The position numbers and the translations under genes are program-made. A DNA stretch of 64,000 nt from Plumapathes pennacea (taxonomy: Eukaryota; Cnidaria; Anthozoa; Antipatharia; Myriopathidae): assembly GCA_964036295.1 (NCBI GenBank), contig OZ038464.1, positions 14,680,001 through 14,744,000 of the forward strand, given 5' to 3'. Of the stretch, positions 1 through 10,918 are shown in pieces. The notes below the pieces were generated by a model. The model saw nothing but the letters and a program-made list of their open reading frames with translations. It did not search any database and was not told where the DNA came from. How positions within the stretch are numbered: position 1 is the first letter of the stretch; every line of letters begins with the position of its first letter.

Positions 1-1947
1 TTTTTGTGTCTACTGTTTCGAAGGAGCTTAGACTTTATGCTATGGACTGTGTAAGTAACGTAAGAGTCGATAAATTGTCGCGCGTTTATATTCGGGACCA
101 ATGAAAAGCAGTAAGTTTGTTCGTAAAGTCGGAACGACTTCCGACCGTAAATCAACTTCACCATTGGCCGGAATAATTGCCAACAAAACAACGAAGACCC
201 GAAAATCCATTCAAATGCCCCCACGTGTAAGGCAAATGGATGGTCAAATGCCCTACCCCCGGGCCATTCTCAATCAATTCTGTAAATTGCAGGCGTTTGT
301 ATTGCGAATACAAACTGAAAGACACGCTGAACCAACTTTAAGATTCATTGTTAAATGAAGTGTAACGTGTAGATCACTGCGATCAAAAATCAGCCATTCT
401 GCTACGTAGCTATTTTCCTGTCCGGTAAATTCTTGCAAAGTGGACTCCATGATGCACGTGAACGCCAGATCGGGTATTTAAAAACTAGTCCCAAGCTTCC
501 CGCGGTTTTGTGTCAAATGCCCCACGCCCCGCGATTTGGTGTCAAATGCCCCACTCCCGGGAGAGGGGAGGGTGTCAAATGCCCGGGGTATGCCGGGGGG
601 GGGGGGGGGGTGGTAACAGTACAAATTGATCGGCGCATAAGTACTTGGGACAATTCTTGTTCGCGAAATCTTCAACTTTGCCTTTGAGTCACAGCTTTTG
701 AAAGTATATATGCGGAGCCGCTTGAACGAAAGGTTAATGTACATACCGAATCAGGTATTGAAGTTTTAAGCATCGCGCGATTTTCCTAAAAACTTTGTGT
801 AAAAACCTACACTTCATACCGGAACGGTACGGTACGTATGTCGATAATGCTGTTACTATCATTTAGCGTCAATATTTCAGTCAACAGACCGTAAAATGTG
901 TAACACCCAGTTGGTTGTTTACTTTTATTCGACGCTCAGTGGCTATGGACGATCGAGCTGTTTACAATATGTCTTCAATTTTGGGTATTTGGTTCAGGAT
1001 AACTAACCACAACATTTGAAGTACATTGTGTATGCCGAAGCTTGAACGAAAGGTTAGGGTTGCTCTATAACGAGTTAGGTATCGAATTTTTAAAACTTCA
1101 CTCGATTTTTCCTGATGAACTCTGCAAGAAAACAACACATGCTTTTACGTATGTATTCAGTCGTCCGGTCAAATATTTACCTGTTTCATCGGTTGACTGA
1201 GACCGTAAATGAAACTCGTGCGCATTTCTTTATGTGAGTTAAAAATAAACGTTAAAAAAAACATGCTTTAATCGTCGTCATGTAAACCGAGTTACCGCTC
1301 GGAGAGAAGATACACCGCTCAAAATGGATTTGAGCTGTCTCGGAGGGTAAAGCAGGCAAGGTTTGTGCTCTGTAGAATATATCCTACCAATTTTGCTATA
1401 ATTTGGGAGGAACCTATGCCGGTTTAGGGTTCATTAAATATGCATGTTACGCATGATTGAGTGCAGCATGTTTGTTGTGGTTCCTGTGCGGGGCCTGGGG
1501 GGTACTCAGTAAAGTTCAATACAAGGATGCTTTGCCCAGAGATCCAAACCTTTGCCTTTTCATATACCGGTTTTGAAAGCAAAGGTTCACATACCTTTTA
1601 TAAAAAATGGTACCCCACAAACACTATTCCTTTTCTGTACTCTTAGATTGAACTTAGGGAACATCAAGTTTTACCGATAGAGGTGTTGAGGCAAAAAAAA
1701 AGTCCTGCTGAAATATTTCTGCATAACGAAATGACTGCCAATCCCTACTTTAGAGCAGCAGACACATGTACCTTTTAGGTACCTATTTTTATAGCTGGAA
1801 ATTTAAATAAGACAAAATCAAACATTGAGTCACAACGGACGATGAATTAAGATATATCACTTGTTTTCTGTATGGTTTCTAGTTTACCATTGAGTTGATA
1901 CCTTTGTTAGTTTCCACTAATAAATAGACACATTCCTTTTCTAACAG
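1..1947. other. intron or 5' flank of gene 1
   Basis: No exon is supported here. By analogy with gene 2 this should be the intron between a HEPN exon (outside the window) and the kinase exon. Positions 1-180 resemble 41455-41640, which in gene 2 lies downstream of the kinase, so this piece was rearranged or comes from a neighbouring duplicate. Positions about 680-800 and 1000-1120 are a diverged direct repeat sharing CTTGAACGAAAGGTTA. It ends in a good acceptor, a pyrimidine tract followed by AACAG at 1943-1947. Confidence 0.5.
512..636 (-). repeat. GC-rich CATTTGAC repeat fragment
   Basis: Three spaced copies of GTGTCAAATGCCC-type sequence precede a run of 16 G (595-610), then ACAAATTGATCGG. 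Read on the minus strand this matches the left end of the 880-bp element at 60083-60962: a poly-C run, GGCATACCCCGGGCATTTG, then repeated GGGGCATTTGAC. It is a truncated, diverged relative. More isolated motifs occur at 215-270. Confidence 0.6.
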
Positions 1948-2745
1948 GGTGAAATAGTGGGGGATATCCAGTGTCATAAAGCACAAGTCCTTGGCAAGGG
2001 AAGTAAAGGCACTATGGTTTACGAAGGAACTTTGGTGTCTTCTGGAAGAAAAATAGCTGTGAAAAGAATGGTCGCACAAATTTTTGACCTGAAAGAAGCT
2101 GAACGACTAAAGCAATTAGATCATCCCAACATTATTAAGTGTTTGGGAGTTGAATTTAACGAGGACTTTATATACTTGGCACTGGAATATTGCAAGAAAA
2201 CTCTGAGGAGATGTGTAGGAGAGAACGACTTTCAAAGGGAGGAAAGCGGTGTTGACAGACTTCAGTGCCTTAAAGACGTCACTGCAGCAGTGGAATACCT
2301 CCATGATAAGAACATCTATCATCGGGACATCAAGCCGGACAACATTCTATTGTCAGCCTCCCATCCCGTTCGTTTTGTTTTGGCCGACTTCAATACTGCG
2401 AGAGAATCCAGCTCAGAATCAGTTTCAACACATATTGGCGTTTTTGTTGGGACCATGGGCTACGTAGCACCTGAAATGTTCAACCCCTCAACAAAAATTA
2501 CTAAAAAAATTGACATTTTTTCACTTGGATGTGTGTTTTATTACACGCTCACTAACAAATGTCATCCCTATGGTTCAGTGAGACACCCGAAGGAATGCCA
2601 AGGAAACATTAATCGTGCCCAACAGCCGATTCTCAAGGAAACTGCTTTCCTTGAACACGCGTGGACCAAATCAATTATCGAAGCGATGATTTCTTTCCGT
2701 CCTGATAAACGGCCATCTGCTACAGAGATCTTGAAGAGACTTGAG
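1948..2745 (+). CDS. kinase-domain exon, gene 1 (IRE1/RNase L-like)
   Basis: One exon of 266 codons encodes almost a whole protein kinase domain. Visible motifs: glycine loop GKGSKG (residues 17-22), lysine in IAVKR (K39), HRDIKPDN (125-132) with catalytic Asp127, and Asp147 in ADFN, where the usual DFG glycine is Asn. The stretch GYVAPEM followed by KIDIFSLGCVFYYTLT and HPYGS is typical of the IRE1 family. It opens in phase 0 after AACAG (1947) and closes in phase 0 at GAG before the donor GTATTT (2746). No KEN nuclease follows; the next exon is a short linker. It pairs with the kinase exon at 39537-40346, with the same borders and clearly related protein. The catalytic residues suggest activity, but DFN makes metal binding uncertain. 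Kinase identity is firm; the IRE1/RNase L link is from family resemblance. Confidence 0.9.
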
Positions 2746-3523
2746 GTATTTATTTATGTACCAGTATAAATTTAATTAGTTCGTTTAGTTTTGAGCTCAG
2801 AAAACCACCTGTGACCTTAGTTTACTGTTTCTCGAAATTAGCATGTAGTCCTTGATTTGCTTTATAATTACTGCAAAGACCGCTTGCGTTAGTGTTCTGT
2901 ATACAGTGGATGTGAAAGCCTCGAAAAATTTTTCTGGGCTTTCTTTGGAACGTGCGAATATATTTACGAGTAATGTTGCTGTTTTGCAGCTGCTTATCAG
3001 CATCCATCACTAGCTGTCATATTCTTTCAAACATTAACAGGGTTTTTAGATGATTTTTTATGCCCTTATTTTTGACCTGTGTTTTGGCTCGTTATCTAAT
3101 CCGCCCCCTTCCCCTTGTCTAATAACATCTATTTTTATTCCTTATTGTTATCTGTTATAAAATGCTTGTAACAGCACCTTTTTTTGTTGGCACACATTTC
3201 TATCGAAAGTGACCTTTAACCTTGCTCGATCTGAACAAAAAATGTGCTAGACCAAAATATGATGAGGACACACTTGTTAACGCAAGGGTGTATGCCTGCA
3301 TTGTGGTTTGTTCTATAATATAATGATCGCATTTCACACACTGGTCGTAGTTCACAAAAGCACAGGTTTTACACGTTAGCCAAGATATAATATCTATTCG
3401 TCCATCTTACTAAAAACAGGAACTTAAAACATATACGTCAATTATGTATTTATATCTGTCTTCATTTGTATCTATATATGCGAACAATCGTATTTCTGTC
3501 GTGTTTGGTTTTATTGCTACCAG
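2746..3523. other. intron after kinase exon, gene 1
   Basis: Intron starting GTATTT and ending in CTACCAG (3517-3523). I see no other feature in it. Confidence 0.6.
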
Positions 3524-3626
3524 AAACCAGAAGTTAGTTTTATGATGCAACGCAAAGGGAAGTTCTCAGCAGTGCAGGAGGAAACAATAAGTCCTGAAGC
3601 GGGCGAAGAATCCACTCCAATTATCA
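3524..3626 (+). CDS. linker exon, gene 1
   Basis: Follows ATTGCTACCAG and opens in phase 0 with KPEVSFMMQRKGK. It is 103 bp, so it ends in phase 1 before the donor GTAAG (3627). It matches the gene 2 exon at 40516-40591, which starts KPGDSFKML after a similar acceptor. This exon switches the gene from phase 0 to the phase 1 used by all ANK exons. The encoded 34 residues are polar and low in complexity, probably a flexible hinge between kinase and ANK domain. No domain is recognised. Confidence 0.7.
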
Positions 3627-3640
3627 GTAAGAATCTATCT

Positions 3641-4519
3641 GTAGGTTGGTTGTGATCGTCCGGGTTAGAGTAGTCTGCAGAAAGACTGTTGTTGGTGACT
3701 GACGTTTCGACTACCTGAGCGGAAGTCATCTTCAGGGTCAAGTGAAAAGTATTCGTCAGATGGCGGGATATATGTCTCTGGTCGTAGAAGTGATTGGTCC
3801 GTTATGTCGGCCTATGGTTGGTCGAGTCGGCTTGGTTGTGTTGATGTTGTTGATGTCAGTTGATGTTCTTTTGTCCTGTTGATTAGTCTATTGTTCGTTC
3901 GGTTGCGTTTGATGTCATCTATCAGTCGTTTGTAAGGTGCCGGTAATTGTTGGCATCTGTTGAGAGGTTTCCGTTCTAAGTTTGTGTACCAGCTTTCCAG
4001 TGTAAGTCGTTGGTAGTAGTTGGTACTGTGGCTGATGCATTCAGCAGAGTCCCAGTTGATGTCGTGTTTAGTCTGTCGGTGGTGTTCAGAAATGTGATTT
4101 CTGATGTCGCCGTTTCTGGTAGCTCGTTTGTGTTCAGTAAGTCTCGTGTTCAGGTTTCTGCCAGTTTCACCGATGTAGGTGGCTTTGCAGTCAGTACAAG
4201 ATATTCTGTATACTGTTCCCTGTCTGTTGATGGGTTCGTCTTTGTCCTTTACGTTGGTCAGTAAGTCGCGTAGAGTCGTGATGGGTTTGTGGGCTACCCG
4301 ATGTTGTAGGGTCGTAGAATACGTGCTATCGTCTCAGAGGTGCCTCTGATGTACGGTAGTGTGGCCAAGGTCAATGGAGTTGTGTCGTCAGTGGTTTCGT
4401 TGACTTCCGCTCAGGTAGTCGAAACGTCAGTCACCAACAACAGTCTTTCTGGAGACTACTCTAACCCGGACGATCACAACCAACCTACTGTTCACACTCC
4501 TGGGTTCAAACCATTTGCC
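3641..4519 (-). mobile_element. 5'-truncated Penelope-like element
   Basis: An 879-bp insertion flanked by the 12-bp direct repeat AAGAATCTATCT (3629-3640 and 4520-4531), a clear target-site duplication. Inverted arms of about 87 bp lie at 3642-3731 and 4402-4488. Between them the minus strand encodes the end of a Penelope-type reverse transcriptase (TTLRDLLTNVKDKDEP), a CTDCKATYIGETGRNL GIY-YIG motif and the following LTEHKRATRNGD helix. The reverse transcriptase body is missing, so the copy is dead. It inserted 14 bp after the splice donor of the linker exon without touching the donor. Confidence 0.85.
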
Positions 4520-4531
4520 AAGAATCTATCT

Positions 4532-6603
4532 ATTGTTTGATATATTTTTTTATTGTTCAGGATATTTTTTACAGAGAAGTGCGCGTTCATATAACCTGAG
4601 GGTCTTACATCACTAGTTTGGTTTATGCAGTAGCTTTAACCATTTGTATGGGCAGCTGACAGGTTGTTTGACATTTTAGGGCCATCACAAGTTTTGTGTA
4701 TACCATATACCACACCATACCATACCAACGCAGATCTCCATTTTAGGCTTCATTTTTCATGTCCACCATTACACGAAGTCGAACAAAATGCCTTTGAACA
4801 ATTCCTCACGAAACATCACTGGGCATTCAACTGCAACAGGTAACCCCGGCAGGCTCTGTTACCTCAGACGTTCCACTAGTGTAAAGGTTATACGTTTGTC
4901 GTTAGAGTGAGGCTCTTCAAGGAACAATGAATCTCTAGGTCAGCGTCAGGAATTTTTTTTGAACGTGCCTTAAAACTTGCACTGTCTAGTTGACTTTCTG
5001 TTCCCTTCTCTTGCTTTTATTTAGTAGCAGTGGGTCCTGCGAGTCGTTCTAAAAATACGCGAGTTTGTCGGTGTGTTTCGGTAACGCTGTTTCCTAGGTT
5101 CCTTCGAAATCGGACTGGATTTAAGCCGGGTCATGATGTTTAACATGCAACACGCCTAAATTTTTCCGAAAACCGTCATTCTTCATTCAAAACCAATTGA
5201 AATGGAAAGATTTTTACATCGTTGCCCATGCAAAGCAGCTTGTTCGCTCACAGAATGTTTGCCACGTTCCATGATATAAAAACCGGCCTGAGCTGTTCCT
5301 CACATGTAACAGCAAAAATGCGAAACCGTTCAATATGCTGTCATGCTGTCTTTATACGGCTGCGTACGTGACGTTTCGGGACTAATATGAGTTGTTTTGA
5401 TTGAAATGCATTGCCAGACATTATTGCTTCTGCACTTCACTGTCCACTCCAGAGCTGGCTTAACCTTAGTGTCACTTTAATTCCCAAGTTCAAGTGACAA
5501 CACGGTGCAGTGTTCAGTGCATAATAACCTGTCGAATTCAGTACGCTTAGTCAATGACTTGTTTCTGAGATACATCAATTTTTGAAAGTGTCCCAAGAAC
5601 TTTTGTCACTGATTGTCTGAGACTACGTGTATCAGTTTATTCGTAATCTATAAGTTTCAGCCGGGAAAGACTTGCACTTTTCTGTTAAATCCGACAAGAT
5701 AGGATACCGCATTAGACGTAGATTTTATTTAACCTTTTGAATTGGAGTCTGATCGTAGATTTTATGCGAGATTGTGCTCCTTCTGCAGTTTCAAATTACA
5801 CCGACAAAAGCAAGGAGACTGAGCCAGAGAAACGTGAGACCTCTGTGGTTACCCGTGAATTACGTGTGGTGGCCATATTTCACTTTAATACGCAAAAGTC
5901 CGAGCAAGAACAGAGTTAAACACTTAGTCGGTTGAAAAGCTTGGCAAGACACATCATTTGTGCTCACAATGAAAACGATTTGCTGTGAATGTACAGAGAT
6001 ACCACGAGTAACCGCTGTGATTAAACAGTAACAGAGTATTTGTTTTATCGGTGTGGTTACTCGTGAGAAATTGTGTTGGTTTCAAACGTGCTTTTGTCCA
6101 CTCAGATACGTTTCCGAAGAGAAAAATGGCTTCGCGCCTTTCAGTACGCTTAGTCAATGACTTTTGTCTGAGATACATCAATTTTTGAAAGTGTCCCAAG
6201 AACTTTTGTCATTGATTGTAGCTCCAGTTACCAATTTGGAATAGCTCAGTCGCCATCATTTTCTAGTCTGGATTTAAATCTTGCTCTAGGGCCACGTTTA
6301 TAAAGGAAAAAGTTGTCCTGGATACCCGAGACAACCTCCCCACCCCCACCCCCCCGAGTTACCCTAGCCGAGCTAGCTTTTCGCTTATTCCTTTGAAAAA
6401 TTCAAACAACCGTTTACATGAGGATCGAGAAGTAGTCTTGAAAATTTACACGCCACAAATGTCTCCAGATGACGAGCGACAACGGTGTGTGATACGAGTA
6501 ACGGCTAAACTCTAATAATTGATGTCAGGAGAGTGACACGAAATATTTTTTTCTTTTTCATCTTTTGTAATAATGCTCCTTTTTCGTAATCTCTAATTTT
6601 TAG
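4532..6603. other. intron before first ANK exon, gene 1
   Basis: No firm exon. From about 5.13 kb onward it is alignable by eye with gene 2 intron sequence from 42.87 kb. A 79-bp direct repeat (5538-5616 and 6140-6219, sharing GATACATCAATTTTTGAAAG) shows a local duplication about 600 bp apart. Counterparts of the gene 2 linker exons at 41036 and 42435 were not found. Confidence 0.5.
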
Positions 6604-6813
6604 AGAAGCCTTCCGCTTATCAATTAATCGAAGCTGATGCTAAAGGTTGGAGCTCATTTCATCACGCATGCGCTGGAGGGAATGTAAAGTTGATTAAGAT
6701 GCATCTGCAGAAAGGAGTGGACATCAATCTTTCCACTAATGACGGCGAAACCCCACTGTTGTGTGCAGCACAAAATGGCCATGTTGGTGCGGTCATCCTT
6801 CTCCTTTCCGAAG
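6604..6813 (+). CDS. two-ANK exon, gene 1
   Basis: A 210-bp exon of 70 codons, phase 1 in and out, after TTTTTAG and before GTACCG. It reads KPSAYQLIEADAKGW, then two ankyrin repeats with recognisable SSFHHACAGGNVKLIKMHL and NDGETPLLCAAQNGHV helices. The gene 2 counterpart is 43514-43723, with the same length, borders and near-identical protein. It would start the ANK solenoid of gene 1, spliced directly or through unseen linkers to 3524-3626. Confidence 0.85.
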
Positions 6814-8840
6814 GTACCGTATATTTTTCGTCCTTTGTAGCAGCACACAATAAATGTACAGTATATGTGGCAGGTTAGGAGCAGTAGTGAGGCAAACTTT
6901 AAAGCCAGTCGAGGAAATGTAGCAGAATGAGTGTGTTGTCCGTGTTCTGTTTTTTGTCAATGTGCCGTTATCCAAGTTTTTGACACTGACATTATCTAAA
7001 TGAGTTTAATCACCGCTGTCCAACTAAATGTGTGTATCCATCTCGTCTTGCCCTTTCACTTGATCTTAAATAGTGACGGACAGAGAATAGAGGTGTAAGG
7101 GGCAAGGAGAGAGTGACTGTGATAAGCTGCAGTTATTCTATTTAGAACCTTGTTCCCGGATTCCAGTTCCTGTTATAAACTCTGCAGTTGGGCAATTATA
7201 CCACACTATGTTAGCCTGACGGCGTAACACTGCGTGCAGTGTTGCAAATTCAAGTAGAAATAACTTCTACTTCAGCAACATTGCACGCAACAATTACACG
7301 GTGTTTCCATCCATTTGCGTGCAGCATTGCGTGGGACAACTGCGTCGTGTGTCCCATGTTACTGTGAAAACTTCGCGAAATATCAACTTTTTACGAGATG
7401 GCAGCATGAATACAAGAGTGCTGTTGATAAATGTTTGCAAAAGTCCCCTCGCAGCAAGTTGCAGCAAGAAAATTTTAAACGTATTAAAATGTGACAAAGT
7501 GTTCGCTGTACCACCCGCCTGGATTTCGAAAACTGAACTCCGAACTTTTTTCTAGTGGTAAAGTACAATTGTCGTTTATCTTGCACAGTTAAAAAGGGCG
7601 TTGTACTTTTTAAGTATTTCTGAAAAAAGAAAAAAATGTTTTGATTTCGTTGAACCCTCAATTTGTTGCGCCCTGTTAAAATCTCGTAATAAAGTGGAAG
7701 CCATTTCGTTTTATGACCGAGTTGTTGGTCTAGTAGCTGTACAAGAGTGGATGTTATTTATACAGTACGTTACTCGATTCACTGATTTCCTTTAGTTCTA
7801 CAATCTCGCAATATGCCAACTGGAGGTTTTGCAGCCGGCTCTAGCAAAATTCGAGAATGTGAATTGAGCTTTTAATCAAAACAAAAAATGTTTTCGCAAA
7901 AAATACTCCAAAAAGTGCGCAAACGTATGTTAGCAAGTATAGAAGCAATTTCCACAACCTTCGGGCCTACAGGGCTTTCGAAATGTTTCTTTCAGTCGAT
8001 TATAGTTGACGAAGACTTCTTTTGTAATACAACGGTTAGTGAATACAATTGAACAAGACGAGAATACCGCTAGAGCAGTAAACAAGCGTCTCGCGTTCCT
8101 TATTCTTACTTTCATTACATTTGTGACAGCGCTGGCAGAAGTCGCATAGAAGAATCAAAATTTAACAACAAAGAAACCCTGTTTCTGAATAAGGATGGCC
8201 GCTTTGGTTAAAAAAATTCACCTTTTGTTAAAGTCAAAAATTGTCATATCAACTGTGCATAAAAGAAGATGAATCACGAAACTTGCTTCCAGTTGGCGTA
8301 GAGGGACATCCTCGCTCTTGTCTTCAGAGATTCTTACGATATGAAGGATTCTGTTTCATCAAACCGTAAATTATAGTATGCTTGTGGTATGCTGCTGTGT
8401 AAAACCCTAAACTAGTTACAACAATTACAGTAACTTTCTTCATTGCGACTTTTGGAGTAAGGCTTTTAAAGCATCCTATTTTGGACCCACGCAAAAAAGA
8501 ATTTATCTTAATTTGGCGCTTAAACTATAGGGTAAACCCGATCTGCTTCTGCTCAGCTCTGCTTCTGTTTCTGGCAAAGTGCAACAAAATATAATGCGAA
8601 TGAGCGAGCGTTCAGCACCAACACTGCTTTAGCTGCTTTTGGCGTTGGTACACAAGAAGATCAAAAGGTGGTTTTACCTTCGAGCAAAATCATCAAAATC
8701 AAAATATATGTTAATACATATAGCACATTTTGGTTGAAGAAAAACGTATTCTAAATAGTCTGATGAGAGAGTTATTGCAGATTGTTTTTTCGAGAATTAC
8801 AGATTTCCACAGGATAGTAGGTGAAACGGCTTCTTTAAGA
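6814..8840. other. intron, gene 1, with conserved hairpin
   Basis: Alignable with gene 2 intron 43724-45150. An imperfect hairpin at 7232-7288 (GCGTGCAGTGTTGC against GCAACATTGCACGC, inner arms AAGTAGAA/TTCTACTT) is kept at 44267-44325. The hairpin could be a MITE remnant. No exon is supported. Confidence 0.5.
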
Positions 8841-8936
8841 AATTGTTTTTTGGACGGCAAAGGATTTGAGATAGACTGCGTTTACAAGCAAGCTTTTATA
8901 GCCGAACCATCGCCGTAACGTTCCTGCTGTCAAGAG
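8841..8936 (+). pseudogene. decayed ANK exon, array unit relic
   Basis: The stretch TTTTTTGGACGGCAAAGG to TTCCTGCTGTCAAGAG matches the second half of the array exon, with indels and an in-frame stop, and still ends at a GT (8937). The sequence after it, through the Harbinger insertion and on from 9711 to about 10100, matches the array intron. It is a diverged outlying unit of the gene 1 array that no longer codes. Confidence 0.75.
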
Positions 8937-8967
8937 GTATTGGGTTATATGTTTTGGATTCATCTAA

Positions 8968-9710
8968 AGGCCCGTTTACACATGCGATTTTAGTGCGATT
9001 TTAGTGGCGATTTTCGATGCGATTTCAAATCGCATGTGTAAACTACCTGCGATTCCATGGCGATTTCGTCGCCGAGAAATCGCCGCTGTTTCAAACCTGC
9101 TCGAATTTAGATGCGATTTTGCGGCGATTTTGAGGCAAAAAGCTTCTTTGCCCTACCCCCAAGGGTGTTTTGTCGCGACAGGAAACAATATGGCGGATGA
9201 AATTGTGATTGTAAACAACACTTGTGACAAAGCCAACGCCAACGCAAGAAAAACACAAAAGCGAAAAAACCATTTGGACAGTTAAAGAGGAGGAGCTCAT
9301 GATTAGCCGCTGGGGAGAGGCGGATAGCTTATTTAAGACCAGTTTGGCAGACTACAAGCGGCACGACAAAAGAGCCGCTGCAAGAGAAGAAATCAGGCGA
9401 GCCCTGCAGTCGCAATTTGGGAGCATTTTTACTATTCAAACTTTTTGCTGCTTTTGACGTTTTTGGCGCCGAGCAACTAAAACAGCATTTACACACAAGC
9501 AGGCGGTAGCTATGTCCCTAGTTTCATCTTCTTCATCCTCCATCTTTCACAAACTTCGCGCGTGACGCCATATGTGCTCGCGCGTAATAATCGCAATCAA
9601 ATCGCCACGAAATCGCCGGTGGTTTACACATGTGATTTGAAATCGCATTGAAAATCGCCACTTAAAATCGCATCAAAATCGCATCAAAAATTGCATGTTT
9701 AAACAGGCCT
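8968..9710 (+). mobile_element. non-autonomous PIF/Harbinger-like element
   Basis: A 743-bp element with inverted ends (AGGCCCGTTTACACATGCGA at left, TGCATGTTTAAACAGGCCT at right) and a 3-bp TAA duplication (8965-8967, 9711-9713). The subterminal regions repeat GCGATTTT many times in both orientations. It carries a broken Myb/SANT-like ORF, the accessory protein of Harbinger transposons, but no transposase. It landed in the decayed array unit just after the ATCTAA that follows the old donor. Confidence 0.75.
9190..9457 (+). pseudogene. Myb/SANT-like transposon ORF, frameshifted
   Basis: It begins MADEIVIVNNTCDKANANAR in one frame and continues in the next frame as TIWTVKEEELMISRW, then DYKRHDKRAAAREEIRRALQ, the tryptophan-spaced start of a Myb/SANT-like DNA-binding domain. 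The frame changes in the A-run near 9266-9271, suggesting a one-base indel. The protein ends early at 9457, well short of a full accessory protein. In Harbinger elements this protein binds DNA and helps transposase enter the nucleus. Confidence 0.6.
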
Positions 9711-9895
9711 TAAGCGAGGTTGCGAGGGTGTAAAGGATGTCGTTTATGTCAGTTGGATAAAAATTTGTCGTTTAGAGGTCCAAAATACTGGTAAACCGCG
9801 GAATTGATCACTTTTAATATTGTGAGGTTTTTGAGGGTATTATTTATTTATCTATTTATTTATTTATCTATTTATTTATTTATTTATTTATCTAT

Positions 9896-9930
<35 letters not shown>

Positions 9931-10150
9931 TTTTTGTGATATCTCGTTTTATAAACGTGATGGTCTTCATTATTAAAAAGCCCACCGGTGTCGTCATCCT
10001 GATCTACTCATTTATGCCGGAACTATAGTTGGGACATAAAAGATATTCTACGACGACTCGCTACTTCGGCAACACACAGACCGAGAGATGATAATGATAA
10101 AGATGTCCGAAATATGAGCTATATAATAAAAATTTCAACTAACGGTAACT
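9711..10150 (+). repeat. diverged array-unit intron with ATTT microsatellite
   Basis: GTCAGTTGGATAAAAATTTG, GAGGTCCAAAATACTGGTAA and ATTAAAAAGCCCACCGGTGT match the intron of the ANK array units, clearly diverged. A pure tract of TTTA/TCTA repeats (about 9839-9933) is inserted where array units read GAGTAGATTTTTGGCGA. Confidence 0.7.
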
Positions 10151-10198
10151 AGTATCAGAATGAGTTCAGAAGAAAAAATATTAGATACAGGTCATTTA

Positions 10199-10379
10199 TT
10201 ATATAGACACGAGTGTTTTACTGGAAAATATACCGTGCGTAAAATCCATACGAACCTACATCCGGGATCCGAGTGGCGTATTTTCCATATCCTCACTAGT
10301 GAGGATATCGTTGGCATCATTTCCCGCTTTTGCACGGTTGTTTGTGCAATTTCTCGTGAAACACTCGTGTCTAATATAA
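10199..10379. mobile_element. short MITE with 20-bp inverted ends
   Basis: TTATATAGACACGAGTGTTT at the left is mirrored by AAACACTCGTGTCTAATATAA at the right. It is 181 bp, non-coding and AT-rich. The class is not certain. Confidence 0.6.
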
Positions 10380-10390
10380 TAAAAAGAAAA

Positions 10391-10527
10391 TTACACGGCG
10401 GCTTCAAGATATGGATTTTACTTTCTCGGGGTAAAAACAATATTTTACTCACTCGCGAAGCGCTCGTTCGTAAAATATTGTTTTTACCACTCGAAAATAA
10501 AATTCATATCTTCGCGCCGCCGTGTAA
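10391..10527. repeat. long imperfect hairpin
   Basis: TTACACGGCGGC at 10391 pairs with GCCGCCGTGTAA ending at 10527, and GTAAAAACAATATTTTAC pairs with GTAAAATATTGTTTTTAC around a spacer of about 21 bp. The open frame across it is a by-product of the palindrome. Confidence 0.7.
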
Positions 10528-10529
10528 TA

Positions 10530-10530
<1 letters not shown>

Positions 10531-10620
<90 letters not shown>
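10531..10620. repeat. CT and TA microsatellite
   Basis: A tract of about 40 bp of CT-rich repeats runs directly into about 50 bp of alternating TA. A second TA run flanks the next MITE at 10882-10914. Confidence 0.9.
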
Positions 10621-10623
<3 letters not shown>

Positions 10624-10878
10624 TCAATCCCGAAAAGGTTGTCCAGTTGAATTATATACTTAGGTAATTATATCACGTGACTACTCCGAAACTCCGTATA
10701 TCTATGAAAAAAACATTATATAAGCATGTTTATATAATTTTATGGTTGCCAGTTATTTAAATGGTAAAACCAACGGCATCTGGAGTATTTCAAGCTCAAA
10801 ACACGATAGTTTCATGTGGTCACGTGACAGATATATTTGTATATTTATATATTTTGACTGGACAACCTTTTTGGGATT

Positions 10879-10882
<4 letters not shown>
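10621..10882. mobile_element. Tc1/mariner-like MITE
   Basis: CAGTCAATCCCGAAAAGG at the left is mirrored by ACCTTTTTGGGATTGAC at the right, with TA on both sides. About 262 bp and non-coding. The CAGT start and TA flanks suggest a Tc1/mariner-derived MITE; no transposase is present to prove it. Confidence 0.5.

Positions 10883-10918
<36 letters not shown>

Noticed and set aside
4010..4264. An 84-codon + strand frame rich in Val and Ser.
   Set aside because: It is the antisense of the GIY-YIG coding remnant of the PLE.
5737..5919. A 60-codon frame with a possible exon (TTCTGCAG, then KSKETEPEKRETSV) that might match a linker exon of gene 2.
   Set aside because: The similarity is only in charge, and the donor site is not convincing.
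10160..10663. A 167-codon open frame.
   Set aside because: It reads through two palindromes and CT/TA microsatellites; the protein ends in repeated SLSL and IYIY.
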